64,000 nt of DNA, taken from contig DLEF01000057.1 of NCBI GenBank assembly GCA_002481545.1, forward strand, positions 1-64,000. Direction: 5' to 3'. The stretch is from Cyanobacteria bacterium UBA7753. Lineage in GTDB: Bacteria; Cyanobacteriota; Vampirovibrionia; Gastranaerophilales; Gastranaerophilaceae. Position numbers and translations under genes: made by a program. This document shows, in pieces, positions 17,363-26,198 of the stretch (its first letter is position 1; every line of letters begins with the position of its first letter). The notes below the pieces were generated by a model that saw only the letters and a list, made by a program, of their open reading frames with translations, did not search any database and was not told the origin of the DNA.

Positions 17363-18085
17363 ATGAGTAATCCAAAATATAAAAGAGTTCTGTTGAAGGT
17401 CAGCGGAGAAGCTCTTTTGGGCAGTCAGGAATTTGGTATTGACTATGAACCTGTTGAGATGATGGCACATGAGATTAAAACCATCCTTGATATGGGTGTA
17501 CAGGTAGCTGTTGTAGTCGGAGGCGGAAACATTTTCCGCGGAATGAAAAACAGTGCTAAACTCGGAATGGACAGAGTATCGGGCGACTATATAGGAATGC
17601 TTGCAACGGTTATGAACGCTGTTGCTCTGCAAAGCGCCTTAAAGAAAGCCGATATTGATTGTCGTGTACAATCCGCAATTACTATGCGCCAAATAGCTGA
17701 ACCGTACATCAGACACAGAGCAATAAGACACCTTGAAAAAGGCAGAGTCGTTATATTTGCTGCAGGAACAGGCAACCCGTTCTTCACAACAGATACGGCG
17801 GCAGCCTTGAGAGCATCCGAGATTGATGCGGAAGCTATGCTTATGGCTAAAAACGGTGTAGACGGAGTCTATGACGATGATCCGAGAGTTAATCCGAATG
17901 CTAAGAAATTAGACAACATCAAGTATTCCGATATTCTTCATAACGATTTGAAGGTTATGGACTCGTCGGCATGCACTTTGTGTGAACAAAATAATATTCC
18001 TATTATAGTTTTTGATTTCAATGCAAAAGACAGCTTGAAAAAGATTATGGACGGCGAAAAAATCGGAACTTACGTAGGAAAATAA
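17363..18085 (+). CDS. pyrH: UMP kinase
   Basis: 240 residues, the normal PyrH length. Amino-acid-kinase fold: [40 protein letters not shown] segment ([17 protein letters not shown]), and [15 protein letters not shown]. It phosphorylates UMP to UDP in pyrimidine nucleotide synthesis and is usually hexameric. It heads the pyrH-frr-cdsA-rnc-rpe run; the rpsB-tsf genes often found upstream are not here. Confidence 0.96.
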   Translation: MSNPKYKRVLLKVSGEALLGSQEFGIDYEPVEMMAHEIKTILDMGVQVAVVVGGGNIFRGMKNSAKLGMDRVSGDYIGMLATVMNAVALQSALKKADIDCRVQSAITMRQIAEPYIRHRAIRHLEKGRVVIFAAGTGNPFFTTDTAAALRASEIDAEAMLMAKNGVDGVYDDDPRVNPNAKKLDNIKYSDILHNDLKVMDSSACTLCEQNNIPIIVFDFNAKDSLKKIMDGEKIGTYVGK

Positions 18086-18147
18086 TAAAAAGGGGAATAC
18101 CCCTAACAATATCTGATTGTATTTAGAATAAAAAGAAAGAGGTAAAA

Positions 18148-18714
18148 ATGTCAGAAGCAGTTGAAGCGTTATTAAAGACAGGTAAAGACAAAATGGAAAA
18201 AGCTATTGCACAGCTAAAAAGAGAGTTTTCAACCGTAAGAACGGGACGTGCTAATCCCGGAATTTTGGACAGAGTCCAAGTAGACTATTACGGTTCCCCT
18301 ACGCCGTTAAGACAAATGTCTCAAGTAACGGTTCAAGACGGTACGACACTGGTTATCACACCTTATGACAAATCAATCTTAAAAGAGATTGAAAAGGCTA
18401 TTATCAAGGCGGATTTGGGTATCGCTCCTAACAGTGACGGTATCTGTTTAAGATTAAACTTCCCGCCTTTGACTGAAGACAGAAGAAAAGAAATTGCAAA
18501 ATCAGTTAAGAAAATGGGCGAAGAAGCTAAAGTTGCAGTAAGAAACATCAGACGTGATATGGCTGACGGTTTGAAAAAATCAGAAAAAGCCGATAACATC
18601 CCTGAAGATATGGTTAAGGATTATCAAGACAAAATCCAAAAAATGACCGATAAATATACAGGTATTATCGACGCTGATGTATCTGAAAAAGAAAAAGAAG
18701 TTATGACAGTATAA
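18148..18714 (+). CDS. frr: Ribosome recycling factor
   Basis: 188 residues. Long-helix domain (MEKAIAQLKREFSTVRTGRANPGILDRV) with inserted beta domain (YYGSPTPLRQMSQVTV) and C-terminal helix, all standard for RRF. With EF-G it splits post-termination ribosomes. The pyrH-frr pairing is near universal. AGAGG seven bases before the ATG. A long hairpin follows at 18727-18764. Confidence 0.97.
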   Translation: MSEAVEALLKTGKDKMEKAIAQLKREFSTVRTGRANPGILDRVQVDYYGSPTPLRQMSQVTVQDGTTLVITPYDKSILKEIEKAIIKADLGIAPNSDGICLRLNFPPLTEDRRKEIAKSVKKMGEEAKVAVRNIRRDMADGLKKSEKADNIPEDMVKDYQDKIQKMTDKYTGIIDADVSEKEKEVMTV

Positions 18715-18726
18715 GAAGAGAGTATA

Positions 18727-18764
18727 AATAAACAGTGAGTCAATCTTATGATTCACTGTTTATT
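18727..18764 (+). terminator. Long hairpin between frr and cdsA
   Basis: A 12-base-pair perfect stem, AATAAACAGTGA (18727-18738) with TCACTGTTTATT (18753-18764), has a 14-base loop. The following text (ATAATTTTATTG) is only a weak T-tract, so it may be a partial terminator or an RNA processing site (RNase III is encoded just downstream) that sets cdsA expression below frr. Confidence 0.5.
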
Positions 18765-18790
18765 ATAATTTTATTGAATGGGTTGGAATT

Positions 18791-19678
18791 ATGGATAAAA
18801 CATTGATGTCAAGAGTAACAACAGGGTTAATATTAGGATTTACCGTTTTATTTGCATTACTTGCAGGCGGTATATGGTTATTCCTATTAACACTGCTTAT
18901 CGTTATACTCGCAACAAAAGAGTATGTATGTATTTTAAAGCACAAAGGGTTTTATCCGAGTTTCAAAGTTATTCTTTTTGCGGATATATTATTCGCACTG
19001 CTCGCTTATTTGAACAGATTTAACCTGTTATCAGCTGCAGTAACGATTGCATCAATAACCGCATTTATGTGGGTATTATTCAAAGGCAGACAGCCTTATA
19101 TCGCAAATGTTGCAACTACAATATTAGGTTTCGTATACGGCGGATTGTTCCCGCTATACTTAATCTTTTTAAGAGATATCGGCTCACAGCCGACATACAA
19201 TTATTTAATAAAATCAACGGGAGATTGCGCAGGTCGCGGTTATGTATTGTTATTGTTCTTCACCGTTATGATAACGGATATCGGATGCTATTATTTCGGC
19301 AGACATTTCGGCAAACACAAACTCGCTCCGATTATCAGCCCTAATAAAACGATTGAAGGCTCTATCGGCGGAACATTCTGTGCATTGGTTATGGCGCTTA
19401 TAATTGCTTATATGATTAAATTACCTGTTTATCACGCAATAATCGTAGCTATTTTGATTGCAATGTTTGCACAAATCGGCGACCTTTGCGAATCATTGAT
19501 AAAACGTGATGCGGGCGTAAAAGATTCAAGCAATATTTTACCGGGGCACGGCGGATTCTTAGACAGAACAGACAGTTATGTATTCACGCTCCCTGTATTG
19601 TATTACTATTTCCAATATTTTGTATATGATACAAACACGGTAACAGCCATCAAATCATTTATACAAGGGTTAATGTAA
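18791..19678 (+). CDS. cdsA: Phosphatidate cytidylyltransferase
   Basis: 295 residues, about eight hydrophobic helices. The family signature is seen near the C-terminus: SPNKTIEGSIGG and QIGDLCESLIKRDAGVKDSSNILPGHGGFLDRTDS. It makes CDP-diacylglycerol, the precursor used by the PgsA-type enzyme at 26639-27241. Its stop overlaps the rnc start (TAATG). Confidence 0.94.
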   Translation: MDKTLMSRVTTGLILGFTVLFALLAGGIWLFLLTLLIVILATKEYVCILKHKGFYPSFKVILFADILFALLAYLNRFNLLSAAVTIASITAFMWVLFKGRQPYIANVATTILGFVYGGLFPLYLIFLRDIGSQPTYNYLIKSTGDCAGRGYVLLLFFTVMITDIGCYYFGRHFGKHKLAPIISPNKTIEGSIGGTFCALVMALIIAYMIKLPVYHAIIVAILIAMFAQIGDLCESLIKRDAGVKDSSNILPGHGGFLDRTDSYVFTLPVLYYYFQYFVYDTNTVTAIKSFIQGLM

Positions 19679-20358
19679 TGAGTTTTAACTTACTTGATGT
19701 TGAATGTGAAAACAAAGATAATCTGAAATTAGCATTTACACATCCTTCATATTCAAAAGAAAATTCCTTATCACGCCTTAAAAGTTATGAACGTTTAGAG
19801 TTTCTCGGAGATGCGGTTCTGAAACTCGCAATCTCGGATTTGTTGTATAAAAAATATCCCGAATATGAAGAAGGCGAACTTTCTAAAATAAGGTCAATTC
19901 TTGTGTCTGACGCAACATTGAGCCTTATCGCAAAAGATATAAACCTGCAAGATAAAATGATACTGGGCGCAGGCGAAGAACACACGGGCGGAAGAGACAG
20001 AGAATCAAATATTGCATGCACAATGGAGGCGGTATTCGGAGCCTACTTTTTAGACGGCAAATATAAAGATGTTGAGAGATTTTTGAAAGAAAACCTGCTT
20101 CCTAAAGCCGACGACATAGAATCACATTTTGAAAAATACAATGCTAAAGCTGTACTGCAGGAATATACTCAAAAACGGAATAGCGAACTGCCCGAATATA
20201 CTATTGTAAACACACTTGGACCGGCACATAATCCTATCTTTGAGGCGGAAGTATCTTATGAAGGCAAAGTATTGGCACGAGGAAAAGGCAAATCAAAGAA
20301 GGAAGCCCACCAAGACGCAGCCTACAAAGCATGTCAGAAATTGAAAATAATAAAATAA
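19678..20358 (+). CDS. rnc: Ribonuclease III
   Basis: 226 residues. Catalytic signature YERLEFLGDAVLKL with the metal-binding E and D, second acidic site in CTMEAVFGAYFLD, and a C-terminal dsRNA-binding domain (NPIFEAEVSYEGKVLARGKGKSKKEAHQDAA). It cleaves double-stranded RNA in rRNA processing and mRNA decay. Directly coupled to cdsA and followed by rpe. Confidence 0.96.
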   Translation: MSFNLLDVECENKDNLKLAFTHPSYSKENSLSRLKSYERLEFLGDAVLKLAISDLLYKKYPEYEEGELSKIRSILVSDATLSLIAKDINLQDKMILGAGEEHTGGRDRESNIACTMEAVFGAYFLDGKYKDVERFLKENLLPKADDIESHFEKYNAKAVLQEYTQKRNSELPEYTIVNTLGPAHNPIFEAEVSYEGKVLARGKGKSKKEAHQDAAYKACQKLKIIK

Positions 20359-20369
20359 ACGGTGAAAAA

Positions 20370-21026
20370 ATGGAAGATAAAAAAACAGACAAAATTATAG
20401 TAGCACCATCAATATTATCCGCAGACTTTGCGAATTTGGAACGCGACATAAAAACGGTTGCAAAAGCAGGCGCAGAATGGGTTCATATAGATGTAATGGA
20501 CGGGCATTTTGTCCCTAATATTACAATCGGGGTTCCCGTTGTAAAATCGATAAGACAAATTACGGATTTAACATTAGATGTACATTTGATGATAGAAAAT
20601 CCCGAAAAATATGTTGATGCTTTCGCTGACGCGGGCTCCGATATTATAACGGTACATTATGAGGCAACAAAAGATAAAACGGAAGACGTTTTAAGGCAGA
20701 TAAAGAAGAGCGGATGTCTCGCAGGGCTGTCAATCAAGCCAAAAACAGGAGTTGATGAGATAAAGCAATACATCGGTTTGGCTGATTTAATTCTCGTTAT
20801 GACGGTTGAACCGGGATTTGGCGGACAAAAATTCATGCAGGATTGCGCGGACAAGCTGCCTGAAATAAAAGCGTTGCAAAAAGAAGGTCAATATTTAGAG
20901 GTTGACGGCGGAATAAACGCCGAGACATCAAAATATTGCACAAAAAGAGGCGCCAATGCGCTCGTTGCGGGAAGTTATGTATTCAAAAGCGACAATATAG
21001 AAGAGGCTATATCTTCGTTAAGATAA
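20370..21026 (+). CDS. rpe: Ribulose-phosphate 3-epimerase
   Basis: 218 residues, TIM barrel. Motifs: APSILSADFANLE, VHIDVMDGHFVPNIT (metal-binding H and D), LDVHLMIENP, EPGFGGQKF, VDGGIN. Interconverts ribulose-5-P and xylulose-5-P, feeding the transketolase whose C-terminal half is at 12604. The frame is open from an ATG at 20331 inside rnc, but the ATG at 20370 has GGTGA before it and gives the usual length. Confidence 0.93.
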   Translation: MEDKKTDKIIVAPSILSADFANLERDIKTVAKAGAEWVHIDVMDGHFVPNITIGVPVVKSIRQITDLTLDVHLMIENPEKYVDAFADAGSDIITVHYEATKDKTEDVLRQIKKSGCLAGLSIKPKTGVDEIKQYIGLADLILVMTVEPGFGGQKFMQDCADKLPEIKALQKEGQYLEVDGGINAETSKYCTKRGANALVAGSYVFKSDNIEEAISSLR

Positions 21027-21059
21027 ATAACAAAAACCCGTAACATTAGGCTTTACATA

Positions 21060-21088
21060 TTGAAAAAAGCCGACTGATTTAGTACAAT
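21060..21088 (+). promoter_or_regulatory. Sigma-70-type promoter for the symporter gene
   Basis: TTGAAA (21060-21065), a 17-base spacer and TACAAT (21083-21088). Expected start about 21095, giving a leader of about 33 bases with GAGG before the ATG at 21128. Confidence 0.65.
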
Positions 21089-21127
21089 AAAAACATTGAA
21101 TAGTAAAAAAATGAGAGGATTTATAAG

Positions 21128-22450
21128 ATGAAATTACACATGCATGTGCTCATAGCGTTAGGTTTAGGTATTAAACGTAATTGGCACATATTCTTTGGCT
21201 TGATTGCCGGTGTTATTGTCGGTATTTTCCTGCAAGCACACCAAAATCCGATTATTATGGGGTTATTAACCGTAATCGGACAATTATTTATCAGATTAAT
21301 TCAAATGATTGTTATCCCGCTCGTTATATCGGCGATTGTCATAGGTATAACAAGTGTTGGTGATAATAAACAGCTCGGTAAATTCGGATCAAAGATGATT
21401 ATATATTACGGTATAATCACTGTTGCAGCCGTCACAATCGGAGCTGTTTTAGCATTAGTATTCAAACCCGGGCTCGGTGCTGCGCACTATATCGCACAAG
21501 GTACGGCAGCCAACATTCAACACACTGTTGCATCTACAATACATGCTCAACAAGGACAATTGTTACAAATGTTCTTGAATTTAGTTCCGAAAAACCCGCT
21601 TGATGCAATTGCTCACGGAGATATGGTTCAAATCATTGTATTTACTTTAATCTTTGCGGTTGCTTTGGCTAAGGTTGGCGATGTAAACAGACCTTTGGTA
21701 TCGTTCTTTGAATCGGTATTTGCCGCAACAATGAAAGTTACCGATTGGATTATGTACTTAGCTGCACCCGGTGTATTTGCATTAACAGCATTGGCTGTTT
21801 CATCATTCGGAGCAGACATATTCATTTGCATATCAAAATACTTGATGGTATTGGCATTAGGGTTCTCAATCCAATTATTCGTTGTTTACCCGCTGTTCCT
21901 GAAAGTATTTTCAAAAGTACCTGTTCTTATGCTTTATGCAGCAATTGCAGAAGCAATGATGGTTGCTTTCGGAACGGCAAGTTCTTCCGCAACATTGCCT
22001 TTGACTATTGCTTGTTGTGAAAAGAGAGGTATTTCTCATAAGGTATCAAGCTTTGTATTGCCGTTAGGTGCTACATTGAACATGGACGGTACAGCTTTAT
22101 TGCAGGTTGTAGCCGTTATATTCTTAATGCAGGCATACGGAGTTCCTGTATCATTGCTTATGGTTGTTCAAATCGCATTGTTGGCAATTGTTGCATCTTC
22201 AACAAGTGCAGGTATCCCTGGAGCAGGCTTAATTACAATTGCTCTTGTATTGAATAACTTAGGCTTGAGCCCTGAACAATTGGTTGCAGGTTTCGCATTT
22301 CTGTTCACAATAGAAAGAGTTACGGATATGATGAGAACATTGATAAACGTAACATCAGATGCCGTTGTTGCAGCTGCTATTGCGGATAACGAAAACGAAA
22401 TCAATTACGATTTACTGACAAATCCTGCAGCATATAACGAAATCATCTAA
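21128..22450 (+). CDS. Dicarboxylate/amino acid:cation symporter
   Basis: 440 residues, DAACS family (GltP/GltT/DctA). About eight membrane helices plus two re-entrant hairpins. Conserved boxes: FGTASSSATLPLT (serine-rich hairpin 1), LNMDGTALLQV (helix 7, substrate and sodium binding) and STSAGIPGAGL (hairpin 2). It imports glutamate, aspartate or C4-dicarboxylates with sodium or protons; which one cannot be read from the sequence. It has its own promoter and terminator. Confidence 0.9.
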   Translation: MKLHMHVLIALGLGIKRNWHIFFGLIAGVIVGIFLQAHQNPIIMGLLTVIGQLFIRLIQMIVIPLVISAIVIGITSVGDNKQLGKFGSKMIIYYGIITVAAVTIGAVLALVFKPGLGAAHYIAQGTAANIQHTVASTIHAQQGQLLQMFLNLVPKNPLDAIAHGDMVQIIVFTLIFAVALAKVGDVNRPLVSFFESVFAATMKVTDWIMYLAAPGVFALTALAVSSFGADIFICISKYLMVLALGFSIQLFVVYPLFLKVFSKVPVLMLYAAIAEAMMVAFGTASSSATLPLTIACCEKRGISHKVSSFVLPLGATLNMDGTALLQVVAVIFLMQAYGVPVSLLMVVQIALLAIVASSTSAGIPGAGLITIALVLNNLGLSPEQLVAGFAFLFTIERVTDMMRTLINVTSDAVVAAAIADNENEINYDLLTNPAAYNEII

Positions 22451-22474
22451 CAATGATAATAAAATCAATAAAAA

Positions 22475-22507
22475 GAAGTTGTCTTGAACAAAGACAGCTT
22501 CTTTTTT
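22475..22507 (+). terminator. Intrinsic terminator after the symporter gene
   Basis: An 11-base-pair stem GAAGTTGTCTT-GAACA-AAGACAGCTTC with one G-T pair is followed by six T residues (22502-22507). Confidence 0.9.
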
Positions 22508-22605
22508 ATTGTAAAAAAGCTTTAATGACTATACTTTTTGAGCCCGATACACTATAATATAGATAACGTTTAAATAAACAAAAAAAAAGAAAGAGAATAA
22601 AAGGA

Positions 22606-24027
22606 ATGAAAAACAGTATTTTATTTGTCGGTGAAAATTACCCGAAATGGGCGGAAGAGTTAGAGAAAAGCTTTAATCTAAGAAAAGAACCAAACACATT
22701 GAAAGCTTATATGTCAATCTTTGAGTCCGTTCCTGACGCAATAATATATAATGTTTCGGATTTGTTTTACGACGGATTTTATATGTACTCTTTATTGAAC
22801 AAAAAAGACAGTACTAAGAAAATTCCTTTTATTTTGACAGGAAAGGAACTCCCTGAAAATATCGATTTCAAAAACGCAGTTAAGGCTGACGCAGATTTTA
22901 AAAAAAATGCCGAGGATAACATAAATAAAATTATTTCGGATAAAAAATTATCCGATGAGGACAAAGCCTCAATCAAAAAAGATGAACCGAATACGAACGA
23001 CATCCAAGATTATACAAAATGTATTTTGGAAGAGTTGTTACTCGCCTCTGCAATAACGGAAGAGTTTAAAACATTGATAGATTCTATGAACTTTGAGAAC
23101 GTGTTAGTCGAAAACATCTTCAAGATAATCAATAAATACTTGGATTACGATGTCGCGGGGATATTTATAAACGATTCGGACGAATCTTCAAGGAATGTAT
23201 TGAGCCTATCGGTTCCGCACAATAATGTAACGGTTGAGACTACAAACGCAATAAGAGATGAATTTTTCGATGAAATGGAAAAATACAAACGCGTAAACGA
23301 AATCCAATGTAATTTAACAGTGGGCAATGTTGCGGAAAAGAGCGATATAACGGCAAGGGATTTCAAATTTGCAAAAATTATACCTTACAAATACGATGAT
23401 AAGTTGACGGGCGGAATATTCTTCTGCTCGACAAAACAACCTGATGTTTGGCAAAATATGTTCTTTGAAGTTATAAAACGCGAAATGGACGCAGTTTTAA
23501 AACTCAAATATTTGTTCAACGAACAGGCAAAGAATGCGTTTAAGGATCCAATGACAGGGTTATATACAAGACAATTGTTTGATTCCAACCTTGAGAACGA
23601 ATTTTTCAGAGCAAGACGTTATGTCTTCAATTTCTCGCTTGCTATGCTCGATGTGGATTATTTAAGCAAGATAAACGAGGAATACGGAAAAGACTTCGGG
23701 GATTACGTTTTGACGGAATTAAGCAACGTATTAAAAAATGTATTCAGACGTACCGACCTTATCTACAGATACGGCGGAGAAGAAATAATTATTTATCTGC
23801 CGTCCACGCCTATCACAAAGGCGCTAATCCCGATTGAACGTTTGCGCGATAAAATAGCAAACCATAAGTTTGAAAAAGACGGCAAAAGCGCGAAAGTAAC
23901 CGTAAGTATCGGATTATGCGCAAATTATTCTAAGTTTACGGAGCCGATACAGCTTTTGGACGGGGTTGCTAATGCAATGATGAGGGCTAAAGAGAGAGGA
24001 AGAAACAAAGTTGACATCTTTGAATAA
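22606..24027 (+). CDS. GGDEF-domain diguanylate cyclase with REC-like and GAF-like parts
   Basis: 473 residues. The C-terminal GGDEF domain (about 305-473) has the active-site form GGEEI (390-394) and an upstream RxxD inhibitory site (R381-D384), five residues before it as expected, so c-di-GMP synthesis with product inhibition is plausible. The N-terminal about 110 residues look receiver-like but lack the acidic pair after strand 1. A middle segment (about 150-300, ending in SLAMLD of the cyclase) resembles a GAF sensor. It overlaps hydE by 17 bases, which suggests joint expression. Confidence 0.85.
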   Translation: MKNSILFVGENYPKWAEELEKSFNLRKEPNTLKAYMSIFESVPDAIIYNVSDLFYDGFYMYSLLNKKDSTKKIPFILTGKELPENIDFKNAVKADADFKKNAEDNINKIISDKKLSDEDKASIKKDEPNTNDIQDYTKCILEELLLASAITEEFKTLIDSMNFENVLVENIFKIINKYLDYDVAGIFINDSDESSRNVLSLSVPHNNVTVETTNAIRDEFFDEMEKYKRVNEIQCNLTVGNVAEKSDITARDFKFAKIIPYKYDDKLTGGIFFCSTKQPDVWQNMFFEVIKREMDAVLKLKYLFNEQAKNAFKDPMTGLYTRQLFDSNLENEFFRARRYVFNFSLAMLDVDYLSKINEEYGKDFGDYVLTELSNVLKNVFRRTDLIYRYGGEEIIIYLPSTPITKALIPIERLRDKIANHKFEKDGKSAKVTVSIGLCANYSKFTEPIQLLDGVANAMMRAKERGRNKVDIFE

Positions 24028-25060
24028 TATTCTTGATAAAGCCTGCAAAACCCATGATTTGGAAAAGGAAGAAATTGTTGAGCTGTTAAATTCCGACGGG
24101 AAAGAGTTGTACAAACGCGCCGACGAAGTAAGAAAAGAATATGTCGGGGATGGAGTACACCTGCGCGGACTGATTGAGTTTTCAAATATATGTAAACAGC
24201 AGTGCAAATATTGCGGTTTGCGCTCGCCTAACAACGATGTAAAGCGTTATCGGCTTGAACCTGATGAAGTTATCAAGTATGCAAAAAAAGGCGCTGATTT
24301 GGGCTATAAAACGCTTGTATTACAATCAGGCGAGGACAGCTACTTTGATGTCGATAAAATGTGTTATATCGTGTCCGAGATAAAAAAGAACGATGTTGCG
24401 GTAACCTTGAGCATAGGAGAACGCACGAGAGAAGAATATAAGGCAATGCGCGAGGCGGGTGCCGACAGATATTTGATAAGGATTGAGACATCGGACAAAG
24501 ATTTGTACAAAAAAATGCACCCGAATATGAGCTATGACAACAGAGTCAGATGCCTCAAAGACATCAAAGAACTGGGCTATGAAGTCGGGACGGGGTGTCT
24601 TGTGGGGCTGCCGGGGCAGAGTGTTGAATCTCTCTCGGGAGATATTTTGTTCTTTAAAGATATCGGAGCCGACATGGTAGGCGTCGGACCTTTTATTCCG
24701 CACCCGAAAACACCTTTAAAATCTGAATTAAATCCGAAAAATTTCGATATGGCACTAAAGATAATGGCAATCACCCGTTTGATATTGCCATATGATAACA
24801 TCCCCGCAACTACGGCAATGGAGACAATAAACCCTAACGGCAGAATGATTGCGCTGCAGAGCGGGGCAAATGTCGTTATGCCGAATATTCTGGATAGTGA
24901 GTATAAACTCAAATACGAGATTTATCCGGGGAAAATTTGCCTTAATGACCGCGGTGAAAAATGCCGAGGCTGTATAGAAGCAAAGATTAATTCAATCGGC
25001 AGATACGTCGCTAAAGATAAGGGGTTTAGGAAACATAAGGCAAACTCCGACAAAGATTAG
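24011..25060 (+). CDS. hydE: [FeFe]-hydrogenase maturase HydE (radical SAM)
   Basis: 349 residues. Radical-SAM enzyme with the CX3CX2C cluster motif C61-KQQ-C65-KY-C68. The surrounding HLRGLIEFSNIC and YCGLRSPNN, plus YRLEPDEVI and QSGED, are typical of HydE within the BioB-like group. HydE helps make the bridging dithiolate-containing di-iron subcluster loaded on HydF. PylB-type and other BioB relatives are the main alternatives, but hydF in the same window favours HydE. The start is a TTG (24011; a second TTG is three codons on), after a GAGAGGAAG within the GGDEF gene. Confidence 0.88.
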   Translation: MTSLNNILDKACKTHDLEKEEIVELLNSDGKELYKRADEVRKEYVGDGVHLRGLIEFSNICKQQCKYCGLRSPNNDVKRYRLEPDEVIKYAKKGADLGYKTLVLQSGEDSYFDVDKMCYIVSEIKKNDVAVTLSIGERTREEYKAMREAGADRYLIRIETSDKDLYKKMHPNMSYDNRVRCLKDIKELGYEVGTGCLVGLPGQSVESLSGDILFFKDIGADMVGVGPFIPHPKTPLKSELNPKNFDMALKIMAITRLILPYDNIPATTAMETINPNGRMIALQSGANVVMPNILDSEYKLKYEIYPGKICLNDRGEKCRGCIEAKINSIGRYVAKDKGFRKHKANSDKD

Positions 25061-25096
25061 TAACATGTTGACTTCTAACTAATCCAAAACTATCGC

Positions 25097-25124
25097 TTGA
25101 CATTATCTTTTGAGCAAGTAGAAT
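25097..25124 (+). promoter_or_regulatory. Promoter of tRNA-Glu
   Basis: A perfect TTGACA (25097-25102), a 16-base spacer and TAGAAT (25119-25124). The expected start is about 25131, ten bases before the tRNA. Confidence 0.75.
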
Positions 25125-25140
25125 AATTAATATGTCACGA

Positions 25141-25216
25141 GCCCCCATCGTCTAGAGGCCTAGGACAACACCCTTTCACGGTGTAGACAGCAATTCGAAT
25201 TTGCTTGGGGGTACCA
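25141..25216 (+). tRNA. tRNA-Glu (anticodon UUC), CCA encoded
   Basis: A 76-base cloverleaf. Acceptor GCCCCCA with TGGGGGT (first pair G-U), anticodon arm ACACC-CTTTCAC-GGTGT with anticodon TTC, T arm AGCAA-TTCGAAT-TTGCT, then A73 and encoded CCA. The first base pair, the overall acceptor stem and an A53-T61 pair resemble cyanobacterial and plastid tRNA-Glu, the forms used by glutamyl-tRNA reductase for tetrapyrrole synthesis. Confidence 0.97.
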
Positions 25217-25226
25217 TTTTAAAAAG

Positions 25227-25248
25227 CCACTCTGTGAGTGGTTTTTTT
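25227..25248 (+). terminator. Intrinsic terminator after tRNA-Glu
   Basis: CCACTC-TGT-GAGTGG followed by seven T residues. Together with the promoter it makes the tRNA an independent unit. The rest of 25249-25364 shows nothing further. Confidence 0.9.
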
Positions 25249-25364
25249 AGTGCTTATAGCGCAGATTTCCGCGGTTCTAATATTTCAAAGGTTATTCATT
25301 ATAACCGTTTTAAAAACGTCATAATTGTATTATGGCGAAAAGTCAAACGGCGTCATGGGGTTTA

Positions 25365-26198
25365 CTAATCTTCTAAAACATCACGCCTTTGTACATCAAT
25401 AATAGCAAGCGGAATATATTTTAGTAAATCAGATGCAAGTACCGAATACTCGCTCAACATTCCCGAGGCTATCTCTCCTGCTTTGCCGTGCAAATAAACA
25501 GCCAGTTTTGCAGCCTCAAAGTTAGACATCTTCTGCGCACATAACCCCGCTATCATGCCTGTCAAAACATCCCCTGTTCCTGCCTTAGCGAGTGCGCTGT
25601 TGCCCGTATTATTTACATAAATATCTTTTTCTTTAGAGCAAACAACCGTGCTATGCATTTTTAAAACCGTTGTGCATCCGTATTTATCAGTAATCTCTTT
25701 TGCATACTGTATAGGCTTATCCAAGATATCTGAAACTTCCGCCTTCAAAAGTCTTGATGCCTCTTTTGGGTGCGGAGTCAAAATAAGGTTTTCAGGGAGC
25801 TTTGTATCTTCCTTCATCTTAGATAACAAATTCAGCCCGTCCGCGTCGATTATAACAGGTACAGCCAAGCTTGAGACGGTCTCCAATATTGATTTAAACA
25901 GTATTGATACGCTCAATTCCGTAGACAAACCGCAACCTATTGAGATAACGTTATAATCAGGTATTTTCTTCTTTAAATTCTCTAACGGCAAATAAACAAT
26001 ATCGGACGTTCTCAAGGATACCGTATGCAATACCTTTGGAGAACTGGATAATGCAACATAACCGCAACCGACTTTAAGAGCCGATATAGAGGACAAATAC
26101 GCAGCTCCGGTAAAAAACTCGGAACCCGCAATATTCAGAACCTTGCCGAAAGTTCCTTTATTGGAAAATTGTTCTCTTTTAGGAAGTTTAAATTCCAT
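25365..26198 (-). CDS. nnrD: NAD(P)H-hydrate dehydratase (C-terminal YjeF type)
   Basis: 277 residues, ribokinase-like fold. The hallmark NTGNSALAKAGTGDVLTGMIAGL carries the catalytic aspartate of the ADP/ATP-dependent dehydratase; IIDADGLNLL and ILTPHPKEASRL are further family boxes. It repairs hydrated NAD(P)H. Most bacteria fuse it to the epimerase NnrE; here the epimerase half is absent, so it must be encoded elsewhere or missing. Overlaps trmL by 11 bases. Confidence 0.92.
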   Translation of the reverse strand: MEFKLPKREQFSNKGTFGKVLNIAGSEFFTGAAYLSSISALKVGCGYVALSSSPKVLHTVSLRTSDIVYLPLENLKKKIPDYNVISIGCGLSTELSVSILFKSILETVSSLAVPVIIDADGLNLLSKMKEDTKLPENLILTPHPKEASRLLKAEVSDILDKPIQYAKEITDKYGCTTVLKMHSTVVCSKEKDIYVNNTGNSALAKAGTGDVLTGMIAGLCAQKMSNFEAAKLAVYLHGKAGEIASGMLSEYSVLASDLLKYIPLAIIDVQRRDVLED

